Assembly (NCBI GenBank): GCA_016717595.1
Contig: JADKFE010000033.1
Coordinates: forward strand, 1-64,000
Length of the DNA: 64,000 nucleotides
From: Deltaproteobacteria bacterium
GTDB taxonomy: Bacteria; Myxococcota_A; UBA796; CAJQPC01
Direction: 5' to 3'
Below the pieces are notes generated by a model, which was given only the letters and a program-made list of their open reading frames with translations, was not told the origin of the DNA and did no database searches. Of the stretch, positions 1 through 10,147 are shown piece by piece (within the stretch, counting starts at the first letter, position 1; each line of letters starts with the position of its first letter). The translations under genes were made by a program, and so were the position numbers.

Positions 1-1330
1 GATTCCGAGCGTCCCCAGCGACACGGGCGTGGTACGCGAACGTCTTCGCCAACCTCAACCGCGTGTGCGAGTCCAGCGGCGTCTGGGCCGTCTCCAGCAG
101 GAGCTTGAGGGCGTCCCGATCGAGCTCACCCACCCGCTGGCTTTGGTGTTTGCGCAGGGCGGCGAGCTGGATCTTGGCGTCCGCGGCCACGATGAAGGCG
201 CGCACGGTCCACACGCCGGCGCGACCGGCGCGGGCCTCGGCCAAGACTCGCTCGCCGAGGGTGTGCATGTCGTCAGCGAGGGGATCGGGCTCGGCGAGGC
301 GGAACTTCTGACCGGCGTACCAGGCGACGTAGAGCAGCTCCTCGGTCTTGGTCTCGGGGGAGGCGGCGACGGCCAAGGCGGCCTGCATGGTGCTCATGCG
401 GGTGGCCGCGCGGCCGGCGAGGGACTGGGTGAAGAACTTGAAGGCGCCCTCGCGGTCCTCACGCAGCATCTGGGCGAAGCCGTCGCGCACCAGATCGGGG
501 CGCTCTAAGGCGTCGCCTTCGTAGACACGCTCGGTGGGGTCGGGGTGGCGCAGGCCGAGCTGCTCACGGAGGTGCAGGGCGAGGTCGTTGTAGTCGTCGA
601 GCAGGGCCCGATCGGTGTCCATCGACATGAAGCCGTTCTGGCCCGAGGGGCGCAGGCGCAGCTCGGGGACGGCCTGGAGGTGGTGTAACCACGCGGCTTG
701 GCTGGTCGTGGGGCTCCAGTCTTCAGCCGGATCAAGCTCGGCGTAATGCACGCGCAGATCGCCGCCGCGCAGGGCCGCCAGCTCTTTGAGCGCGTGGGCG
801 CTGCGGCGCAGGGGGCCCGCCTGGGGTGCCGTGATGAGCACCAAGGCGTCGGGGAGGTTCGCCGCCAGGGCCACGCCGAGGCTCGTCGTCGCCGGCGGGA
901 GGAGCGTGAGGATCAGATCGAAGGGCTCGCCGCGGAGGGTGACGCCGAGCAGGCTCTCGCGCAGCGCCAAGACGGCGCGACCGCCTGGGGTGGCGGGGCG
1001 CTGGCGCTCGGAGGTCTCATAGGCCGGGATGAGGCCGATGGCGCCGGGGGCTACGCCGTCGCGCAGCTCACGAGAGATGGCGACGCCGACATCAAGCACC
1101 TGGGGGATGCCGCGCGCGTCGCGTAAGAGCGCACGAACCGAGGCGCCGCTGGCCCCAGGCTCGGTGCGCGCTCGCGCCCAGTCGGTGAGCTCACCAGCGC
1201 CCGGGTCTCCATCGACGAGGAGCACCCGATACCCCTGCGTCGCCAAGCTGAACGCCAACACCAGCACACCAGGAGACAACCCCAACCAGGGGGTCTCTGC
1301 GAGGACGCCGATGAGGAGAGGCTGGGACAA
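1..1330 (-). CDS. ParA/MinD-like protein with degraded P-loop, C-terminus beyond left edge
   Basis: The N-terminal half follows the ParA/MinD fold: a hydrophobic first strand, a loop, then a strand ending RVLLVDGDPGAGEL, which matches the usual switch region after the P-loop. A later segment, LLPPATTSLGVALAANLP, corresponds to the DxPP region of these ATPases. The Walker A site is not intact: where KGGVGKTT is expected the protein reads GLSPGVLVLA, with no catalytic lysine, and the switch-II Asp is also missing (LILTLLPPA). It is therefore probably a non-hydrolysing relative. The C-terminal half is helical and unrecognised and continues past base 1. I start it at a TTG preceded by GGAG because a promoter-like TTGACC/TATGCT pair overlaps the ATG nine codons upstream (base 1357), which would then lie at or before the transcription start. 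Starting at 1357 remains possible. Confidence 0.6.
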   Translation of the reverse strand, partial: MSQPLLIGVLAETPWLGLSPGVLVLAFSLATQGYRVLLVDGDPGAGELTDWARARTEPGASGASVRALLRDARGIPQVLDVGVAISRELRDGVAPGAIGLIPAYETSERQRPATPGGRAVLALRESLLGVTLRGEPFDLILTLLPPATTSLGVALAANLPDALVLITAPQAGPLRRSAHALKELAALRGGDLRVHYAELDPAEDWSPTTSQAAWLHHLQAVPELRLRPSGQNGFMSMDTDRALLDDYNDLALHLREQLGLRHPDPTERVYEGDALERPDLVRDGFAQMLREDREGAFKFFTQSLAGRAATRMSTMQAALAVAASPETKTEELLYVAWYAGQKFRLAEPDPLADDMHTLGERVLAEARAGRAGVWTVRAFIVAADAKIQLAALRKHQSQRVGELDRDALKLLLETAQTPLDSHTRLRLAKTFAYHARVAGDARN

Positions 1331-1351
1331 CGGGGCTCCAGTTGATGAAGC

Positions 1352-1383
1352 GAGCATAGCATGCGCGGACGGATTGTGGTCAA
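1352..1383 (-). promoter_or_regulatory. Possible sigma70-type promoter of the ParA-like gene
   Basis: On the minus strand TTGACC (1383 to 1378) is followed after 18 bases by TATGCT (1359 to 1354). The -10 element overlaps an in-frame ATG at 1357, which argues for the downstream TTG start with its GGAG ribosome-binding site. Found by eye only. Confidence 0.4.
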
Positions 1384-1465
1384 GAGCGGATCGGAAAAAA
1401 ATCGAGGGAGTCAAATTTGGGTGCGCGGGGGCGCATAGGGGATGCGCCGGTTACTGAAGGAGCCT

Positions 1466-1630
1466 ATGGCGACCGACCCCGTTCAACAGATCTTCGCCCG
1501 ATTTGAGAAGAACCTTCAGCGGACGACGGGGCTGGTCAACTCGTTCTATCCGGTGCCGGGAAAGACCGGCCGACCTGCGACCCACCGCTCAGACCTCCTG
1601 CGAGCGGCGCGGACGCCGCACGCGAGGGCC
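1466..1630 (+). CDS. 5' fragment of a HEPN-like gene, interrupted by low-complexity sequence
   Basis: A clear start (ATG with AAGGAG four to eight bases upstream) opens a reading frame whose first 48 residues read like a real protein: an amphipathic helix beginning QQIFARFEKNLQRTTGLV, a short basic linker, and HRSDLLRAA. This order resembles the N-terminus of the RiboL-PSP-HEPN family, in which LRAA is normally followed by a helix such as VxFLHAxLED. Here the codons become garbled just at that point (about base 1610) and then enter the G/C block. The rest of the gene cannot be read. HEPN domains are typically RNA-binding or RNase domains of toxin-antitoxin and defence systems. The family call rests on fewer than 50 residues and is tentative. 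Confidence 0.4.
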
Positions 1631-1943
<313 letters not shown>

Positions 1944-2078
1944 ACGCGAACGGCGCGCGCTTCGCCCACTACGCCGAGAGGCCGAGCGCCCGCAGTGCTC
2001 CTGAGGGAGAGGGGCGCCACGAGGTCGAGCTCCTCACGCTGACGCCTGAGGGCGAGCGCCCGAGACTCGCGCCGAGGA
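1944..2078. other. Unassigned stretch after the G/C block
   Basis: Ordinary-composition DNA between the low-complexity block and the stop of the SUKH-TPR-HEAT gene. It could hold the 3' end of the HEPN-like gene on the plus strand, but all three plus frames give short, unconvincing peptides, and I see no recognisable domain on either strand. Confidence 0.4.
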
Positions 2079-5018
2079 TCACCCCCCATGAAACGTCCAC
2101 CGCCCCAGCGGCAGCTCCGCCGCGTGGGCATGGCACCACCGCTGCCACGCCCGCTGGTGCGCCACCTGCACACGCCAGGGGCCCTCGCTGTCGAAGGGCA
2201 GGGTGTGGCCGGTGGTGATCACGAGCTCGTCATAGGCGCCGCGGCGCACGAAGGGGTCGTCGTCGCCGAGCTTCTTCACCAAGACGGCGGGGCTCATCGG
2301 CTGGCCGTCGCGGTACCGCACGCCGTCGCGGAACTGGTGGCGGCGGTCCTCCCACACACGCTCCCAGCGGGAGTGAACGCCGGGCTCCTCGGGATCCTCG
2401 CGGTGGCCGAGGATGAGCTCTAAGGCGCCGCAGGCCACGGCGACCAAGGTGCGGTCGCGGATGGTCAAGGCGTGGATGAGCCGGGACACGGCGCGGGGGT
2501 CGCCCAGGTAGCCGAGGCCCTGCACCGCGGAGGCCGCGCGCTCGGTGGGGGCGTCCTCGATAGAGCCCAAGAGCAGGAGCAGGTAGGACGGGCCGCCGTA
2601 ACGCCCGACGATCTCGCCGGGCGGGTTCGCCAGCTCGCGGCCGGAGGTCAAGGCCTGGCCGTGGAAGTCCACACCGCGGCGATCGCCCAGCAGCAAGAGC
2701 GCGATGGCGACGTCTTCAGCGAGGTCGGGCTGCTCCAGCACGTCGAGGAGATCGTCAGTGGCCTCGCGGTCGCCGATGCGGCCCAAGGCCACCACCGCCG
2801 CGCGGCGCACGGCCCGGCTCGACTTGGGGCCGAGCAAGCGCCGCAGGGCCGGGGCCGCGCTCACCTCACGACGCCAGCCGAGCACCTCCGCCGCCGCCGC
2901 CACGCCCCGGGGCTCGCCGGGCTTCTCCACCGCCGAGAGCAGGCCGTCGACCAAGGCCCCGTTCGCCGAGCGGGTGATCGCGCCCTTCAGCGCCCGCGCC
3001 GCGGCGTCGGGCAGAGGCCGCTCAAAGAGCTGGTGCAGGAGCGCCTGGGACGCCTCGTAGCTGCGGTGGGAGGCGAGCAGGTCCGCCGCCGCCACATACG
3101 CCGTCACCTTGGGGTCGCCGGGGCGGGCGTTGGCCGCCATGAGATCCCGGCTCAGGCGGGAGAGCTCGGCGTCGAGGGCCTTGACCACGGGCAGGCCCAT
3201 CGCCGAGATCGCCACGCGGTGCGCGCCCAAGCGGCGCTCGGGGCGGTCGGCGTCGGCGCGGGTCATCGGCGGGCGGGCGCGCTGGGCCTCCAGACGATCC
3301 TTCGCGTGGATGGCGGCGAGGTTGAGGTGCCAGGGCAAGGAGCGCGCGGGATCGCCCAAGAAGGCGTCGGCGGCGCCGATCCCCGCGGCCAAGGACAGCG
3401 GCGGCTGGGCGAAGAGCTCCCGGGCCTGGCGCGCGGCGAGAAGGCCATCGGGGGACTCGGGGCCGAGCAGGCGGGCGATGCGCAGCCGCGCCCAGCCCTC
3501 CCGGGCACGAAGCTCCAAGGCCTTGTACGACGCGGCGGCCTCGGAGTAGCAGGCCAAGGCGTCTTCAGCGCGGCCCCGGGCGGCGAGCATGTCGCCCTCC
3601 CGCAGCTTCACCCGGGAGATCAGCTCAGGATCCCGCGCCTCGTGGGCCCGGGACTCGGCGGCCTTGTACGTCTGCGCCGCTTGGGGGAGCTGGCCCTCGC
3701 CCCGGGCGCAGTCGCCGAGGCCCACACACACCCAGGCCTGCAGAGTTGGGTCTCCGGCGCGGATCGCGTGCTGGTCGGCCTCCATAAACATCTGCCGCGC
3801 CTGGGGGTGGCGCTGGTTGAGCAGGTGGCGCTCACCACACAAGAGCGCCCGCAGCGCGAGATCGGCGGGGTCGGTGAGCCCTTGGTTGGCCTCCTCCAAG
3901 ATCTCTTCAGCCCAGGGCTCTTGCCGGGTGACGGCGATGCGCCCGATGGCGAGGTGGCCCCGGGCGCGGGTCTCGGCGTCTTCAGCGAGCAAGAGCGGGC
4001 GCAGGCGGCGCTCGGCCTCGTCGTGCTCACCGAGCTCGATCTCCAGATGAACCAGGGCGAGCACGGCGTCGGCCAGCACCTCTCGACGGGCGAAGGAGCG
4101 GGCGCGATCGAGGGCCCCGGCCCAGAGATCCCTCGCGGCGCGGCGCTCTCCGCGCTCCACCTTCGCCCGGGCGCGCTCCCGAACCACAGCGACGTAGAGC
4201 CGCAGACCGTCGGCTGTGCGCACGTCGCTCACGCGCTCGTCCAAGAAGCTCGCCAGCTCACGCTCCCAGGCGGGATCGCCCGGGGGCAAGAGGCCGCCCA
4301 AGGTGCGCAACGCGCCGGGATCGATCACCCGGGCCCCCGGCCACGGCAGGGGCAGGCGCGAGGCGCGCAGCGCACGAAGCAGGTTGAACCGGGCGCGCTC
4401 ACGATCGCCTTCAGCCAAAGCCAGCTCACCGCCGCGCTGCCAGGCCAAGATGATGCTCGGGTCGGCGGCCGTGGCGGCGCTGTACCGTTTGCCAGCCTCC
4501 ACCGGGTCACCCTTCGCCAAGAGGGCCTCGCCCTCGTGCAACAACAGCCAGCCGCCGTCGGGATCCACCTCACGGCGGGCGACCAGCTCAACCTCTGGGT
4601 CGCGGATGTCCTCGTCAAAGCGGCGGATCGTGCCCGTGAGCCAGCGGTCGAAGCGGTCGTGCAGGGGGATGAGCTGCCCGTCCTTCACCTCGCCGAAGAT
4701 CCAGTCCCCTTGGCCATCGGGGGCGTAGGCCCACTGGCGGCCGCCGGGGAGATCGGCGAAGGCCACCAGCGAGGCCAGGCGCTCGTTGGGGTTGGCCAAG
4801 GCGCTGCTGCTGCGGAGGATCAACGCGCCCCGAAACAGGCTGCCGCCGTTCCAGCGCCGCAGAAACGACGCCAGAGAGAACGGCAGGCGGTGGCCGAGGT
4901 GGCGCTCGGCGGCCCGGATCGCCTCTTCAGACGCGCCGGGCTGAAGCTGGTGCACGTCACGTTTGTACCGATCGAGGAGCTTGATGAGCGGGCTGAACGG
5001 GTCGACGGCGGGATCCAT
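2079..5018 (-). CDS. SUKH (SMI1/KNR4) - TPR - HEAT-repeat protein
   Basis: A 979-residue cytoplasmic-type protein with no signal peptide. Residues about 15-140 look like a SUKH/SMI1-KNR4 domain (GASEEAIRAAERHLG, LPFSLASFLRRWNGG, later WIFGEVKDG). Residues about 150-560 form TPR-like helical repeats rich in Ala-Leu-Arg pairs (for example LGDCARGEGQLPQAAQTYKA). Residues about 640-870 carry HEAT/PBS-lyase-type repeats (AAAEVLGWRREVSAAPALRR, VVALGRIGDREATDDLLDVL, GLGYLGDPRAVSRLI). SUKH domains often act as immunity proteins or protein-binding modules, and here the domain is fused to two scaffold repeats. The gene follows leuS on the same strand with a 38-base gap, so it may be read from the dnaA-leuS transcript. 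Function beyond protein-protein interaction is not predictable. Confidence 0.8.
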   Translation of the reverse strand: MDPAVDPFSPLIKLLDRYKRDVHQLQPGASEEAIRAAERHLGHRLPFSLASFLRRWNGGSLFRGALILRSSSALANPNERLASLVAFADLPGGRQWAYAPDGQGDWIFGEVKDGQLIPLHDRFDRWLTGTIRRFDEDIRDPEVELVARREVDPDGGWLLLHEGEALLAKGDPVEAGKRYSAATAADPSIILAWQRGGELALAEGDRERARFNLLRALRASRLPLPWPGARVIDPGALRTLGGLLPPGDPAWERELASFLDERVSDVRTADGLRLYVAVVRERARAKVERGERRAARDLWAGALDRARSFARREVLADAVLALVHLEIELGEHDEAERRLRPLLLAEDAETRARGHLAIGRIAVTRQEPWAEEILEEANQGLTDPADLALRALLCGERHLLNQRHPQARQMFMEADQHAIRAGDPTLQAWVCVGLGDCARGEGQLPQAAQTYKAAESRAHEARDPELISRVKLREGDMLAARGRAEDALACYSEAAASYKALELRAREGWARLRIARLLGPESPDGLLAARQARELFAQPPLSLAAGIGAADAFLGDPARSLPWHLNLAAIHAKDRLEAQRARPPMTRADADRPERRLGAHRVAISAMGLPVVKALDAELSRLSRDLMAANARPGDPKVTAYVAAADLLASHRSYEASQALLHQLFERPLPDAAARALKGAITRSANGALVDGLLSAVEKPGEPRGVAAAAEVLGWRREVSAAPALRRLLGPKSSRAVRRAAVVALGRIGDREATDDLLDVLEQPDLAEDVAIALLLLGDRRGVDFHGQALTSGRELANPPGEIVGRYGGPSYLLLLLGSIEDAPTERAASAVQGLGYLGDPRAVSRLIHALTIRDRTLVAVACGALELILGHREDPEEPGVHSRWERVWEDRRHQFRDGVRYRDGQPMSPAVLVKKLGDDDPFVRRGAYDELVITTGHTLPFDSEGPWRVQVAHQRAWQRWCHAHAAELPLGRWTFHGG

Positions 5019-5056
5019 ACAAGCTCTCCGATCGGGCGGCGGGCGGGCGGGCGAGA

Positions 5057-7640
<2,584 letters not shown>

Positions 7641-7676
7641 GTGCGGAGGCTCCGAGACGTCGTCGGACCCTAACCC

Positions 7677-7694
7677 AAAACCCGCCGTCGCGGG
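7677..7694 (-). terminator. Hairpin with T-tract after dnaA
   Basis: Minus-strand CCCGC-GACG-GCGGG followed by TTTT, immediately downstream of the dnaA stop. The stem is short (5 bp) but GC-only and the T run is in the right place. Readthrough into leuS is possible. Confidence 0.5.
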
Positions 7695-7703
7695 CGGCCC
7701 TGC

Positions 7704-9065
7704 TCACACGCCGAGGCTCGACTCCAGAGCACCCAGGTGGGAGCGGAGATCGGCGTCGGTGGGCTCCATCTCTTTGATCTTTTTGCAGGCGTGCTGGATC
7801 GTGGAGTGATCACGCCCGCCGAAGGCCCGGCCCAGATCGGGGAACGAGAGGTTCGTGTGTTTGCGGGCCAGGTACATCGCGACCTGCCGCGGCACGACGA
7901 TGCCCTTGAGCTTACGATCGCCGACGAGATCGTTGACCTTCACGTTGTAGTAGCGGGCGACCTCACGGAGGATCTTCTCCGGGGTGATCGCCTGGGCCTC
8001 TTCAGCCAACATGCCGCCGAGGTGGCGCCGGGCGAACTCAATCGTGAGGCGCTCGTTGTAGAAGCGGTGCAGGGCGGCGAGGCGGTTGAGCGCGCCCTCG
8101 AGCTCACGGATGTTGCCCCGCAGGCGCGAGGAGATCCAGGCCGCGAGCTCCGGCGGCACCTCCATGTTCAAGGCATCGGCCTTCTTGTGGAGGATCGCCG
8201 TCATCGTCTCCACGTCGGGGGCCTGGATGTCGGCCAAGAGCCCGCCCTCAAAACGTGTGCGCAGGCGGGGCTCGAGCTTGTCGATCTCCCGGGGCAGCAC
8301 GTCGGCGGTGAGGATGATCTGGCGGCCGGAGTTCTTCAGAGACTCGAAGGTGTGGAAAAACTCGGCTTGGCTGCGGTCTTTGCCGGAGAGGAACTGGATG
8401 TCGTCGATGATCAGGCAGTGGGCCTGCTGGCGGTAGCGGGCGCGGAACTCCTCCATCCGCTTGAAGCGCAGGGCGCGGATCATCTCGTTCACGAAGTCTT
8501 CAGCGGTGGTGTAGACGATGCGTGAGGCCGCGTTCTGCTGGAGGATGCGGTTGCCGATGCCCTGCACCAGATGCGTCTTGCCGAGCCCCGTGGAGCCAAA
8601 GATGAACAGCGGGTTGTAGTTCTGGCCGGGGAAGTCGGCCACAGCCAAGGCGGCGGCGTGGGCGAACTGGTTACACGAGCCGACGATGTAGGTCTCGAAG
8701 GTCTTGTCGGCGGGCAGGTTGAAGCGCCGGGAGAGATCTTCTTCACCCAGGCCGCCGAGGTCGTCGCCGCCGCCGTTGTTGCTGTGCGCGCCGTGATCGT
8801 CGAGGGGAGGCTCCTCGGGCTCCACCGCCTGCTCTACGGAGAACCGCAGGCGGACGTGCATGCCGATCACCTCGGTGAGCGCGTCGGTGAGCGCGCCCTC
8901 GTAGTTGTCTTGCACCCAGTCGAGGTAGTACCGGTTCGGCACCTCCAGCTCGACCACGGCGCCGACCTGGCTCACCCAGCGGATCGGGCGGATCCAGATC
9001 TCGTAGTTCTGCGCGCCGACGCGCTGCTCAATCCGTTTGCGGGCTCTCTCCCAGATCTCGCTCAT
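7704..9065 (-). CDS. dnaA: Chromosomal replication initiator DnaA
   Basis: Binds DnaA boxes at oriC and melts the origin with ATP. The protein is 453 residues: N-terminal domain I (EIWERARKRIEQRVGAQNYE), a short variable linker (about 80-115), an AAA+ domain with Walker A GSTGLGKT at 157-164 and Walker B LIIDDIQF at 219-225, and the C-terminal DNA-binding domain with the signature RDHSTIQHACKKI near residue 418. I chose the ATG giving MSEIWERA because it matches the family N-terminus. The frame stays open a further 309 bases upstream, but that stretch is the dnaA-rpmH spacer. rpmH lies divergently on the other side. dnaN is about 29 kb away rather than adjacent. Confidence 0.97.
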   Translation of the reverse strand: MSEIWERARKRIEQRVGAQNYEIWIRPIRWVSQVGAVVELEVPNRYYLDWVQDNYEGALTDALTEVIGMHVRLRFSVEQAVEPEEPPLDDHGAHSNNGGGDDLGGLGEEDLSRRFNLPADKTFETYIVGSCNQFAHAAALAVADFPGQNYNPLFIFGSTGLGKTHLVQGIGNRILQQNAASRIVYTTAEDFVNEMIRALRFKRMEEFRARYRQQAHCLIIDDIQFLSGKDRSQAEFFHTFESLKNSGRQIILTADVLPREIDKLEPRLRTRFEGGLLADIQAPDVETMTAILHKKADALNMEVPPELAAWISSRLRGNIRELEGALNRLAALHRFYNERLTIEFARRHLGGMLAEEAQAITPEKILREVARYYNVKVNDLVGDRKLKGIVVPRQVAMYLARKHTNLSFPDLGRAFGGRDHSTIQHACKKIKEMEPTDADLRSHLGALESSLGV

Positions 9066-9366
9066 CAGAGACACGACCCCGATCGCGAAGGGGGCAAAGA
9101 CCACCTCGCGGGCTGACAAGACCAGAGCGCGCTGGTCGGCGGCGAACCCCTCGACGATATCCGATCCTGTGGAGAGGTACAAGGATCGAGGGGATCGGCG
9201 ATCCTCCCCCCCTCGCGGGCCTCGCTTGCGCTGAGGGGAGGGATCGGATAGCGGTCGAGGCTGTAGATTCAGCGTCTGCGCGGCGCGCGACGATGATCCC
9301 CACGAACCCTCGCTGCCCCCTCTCGGCGACCACCGCCGACGTCGGGTCACGGCCTCGGAGCCTCTC
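9066..9366. other. dnaA-rpmH divergent spacer
   Basis: A 301-base spacer between divergent dnaA and rpmH, a place that holds oriC in some bacteria. I searched it for TTATCCACA-like boxes and found only poor matches (for example TGTGGAGAG near 9172, 6 of 9). Runs of GGATCG/GATCC occur at 9180-9250. Promoters for both genes must lie here, but I cannot place them with confidence. The GGAG before rpmH is visible at 9356-9359. Confidence 0.45.
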
Positions 9367-9525
9367 ATGAGCAAGCGTACCTACCAGCCGTCCAACATTC
9401 GTCGTAAGCGCACCCACGGGTTCCGCGCCCGCATGGCCACCCCCGGCGGCAAGAAGGTGATTCAGCGCCGCCGCCTCAAGGGCCGCAAGAACCTCGTCCC
9501 GACCATCGCCACCAAGCGGAGCTGA
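9367..9525 (+). CDS. rpmH: Large ribosomal subunit protein bL34
   Basis: A 52-residue basic protein starting MSKRTYQPSNIRRKRTHGFR and continuing with MATPGGKKVIQRRRLKGRK, the standard L34 pattern (usual length 44-52, here with a slightly long C-terminus, NLVPTIATKRS). It sits in the 50S subunit. A GGAG ribosome-binding site precedes the ATG. It is the first gene of the rpmH-rnpA-yidD-yidC-jag-mnmE group. Confidence 0.97.
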   Translation: MSKRTYQPSNIRRKRTHGFRARMATPGGKKVIQRRRLKGRKNLVPTIATKRS

Positions 9526-9929
9526 GGCTGGCTCACCACGACGCTGATGCGCCCGAGCGTGCGCCTGAGGATCGGCGATTCCTTCGTTCGATCCGGCTGC
9601 GACGCTCGGCTGACTTTCAGCGGGTGCAGCGGCGCGGCCGCCGCGTGCGGGGTCGCCACCTCCTTGTTCTCTTCTCCCCGGGTACGGCGTCGAGCTCACG
9701 GTTTGGGCTCGTGGTCAGCCGAAAGGTTGGCAACGCCGTTGCCCGTAACCGGGTGAAACGATGGCTTCGCGAGGTGATCCGACACCACCACAGGACGCTC
9801 ACCGACCTGTGGGATGTTGCGATCGTCGCGCTGCCCCAGGCGGCGACGGCGAGCTTACGGCTCCTGGAGGCGGATCTCCTCGACGCCTTTCGTCGTCTGC
9901 CCCGAGCCGGTGGATCGCGGAAGGAATGA
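9522..9929 (+). CDS. rnpA: RNase P protein component, start codon unclear
   Basis: Protein subunit that helps the RNase P RNA mature tRNA 5' ends. The conserved core is plain: RLRRSADFQRV near the N-terminus, then FGLVVSRKVGNAVARNRVKRWLRE, the RNR-type signature, and WDVAIVALP. The first in-frame ATG/GTG/TTG is the GTG at 9624, but that would remove RLRRSADFQR, which belongs to the fold. The frame is open back to a TAA inside rpmH (near 9405) with no orthodox start. I give the CTG that overlaps the rpmH stop (CTGA) as a provisional start; a one-base error joining the ATG at 9547 is an alternative. The stop overlaps yidD (ATGA). Confidence 0.85.
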   Translation: MRLAHHDADAPERAPEDRRFLRSIRLRRSADFQRVQRRGRRVRGRHLLVLFSPGTASSSRFGLVVSRKVGNAVARNRVKRWLREVIRHHHRTLTDLWDVAIVALPQAATASLRLLEADLLDAFRRLPRAGGSRKE

Positions 9930-10147
9930 TCCTCCTCATCCGCCTTTATCGCCGTGTGCTCTCCCCCCTGCTGCCGCCCGCTTGCCGCTTCTGGCCGTCG
10001 TGCTCAGCCTATGCGCTCGAGGCGGTTCAGGTGCACGGCCCTTGGCGAGGTGGATGGATGGCGACCCGGCGGATCGGTCGTTGCCATCCTTTTCATCCCG
10101 GGGGGCTTGACCCGGTGCCGCCTGTCTCCGCGGAGCGCTGCTGCTGA
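9926..10147 (+). CDS. yidD: Membrane protein insertion efficiency factor YidD
   Basis: A 73-residue protein of the YidD/UPF0161 family, thought to assist YidC at the inner membrane. It shows IRLYRRVLSPLLPPACRFWPSCSAYALEA followed by the HG.-R-G motif and RCHPFHPGGLDPVP, including the family cysteines. The ATG overlaps the rnpA stop by ATGA, and its own TGA overlaps the yidC start, so the genes are probably translationally coupled. The C-terminal tail ends in Cys-Cys. Confidence 0.94.
   Translation: MILLIRLYRRVLSPLLPPACRFWPSCSAYALEAVQVHGPWRGGWMATRRIGRCHPFHPGGLDPVPPVSAERCC

Noticed and set aside
9066..9374. N-terminal extension of DnaA upstream of MSEIWERA
   Set aside because: The added 103 codons have no DnaA similarity and cover the spacer and the first bases of rpmH.
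9547..9756. A 69-codon frame starting at ATG 9547
   Set aside because: Overlaps rnpA in another frame and has no known motif. It is relevant only if a base error makes it the rnpA start.
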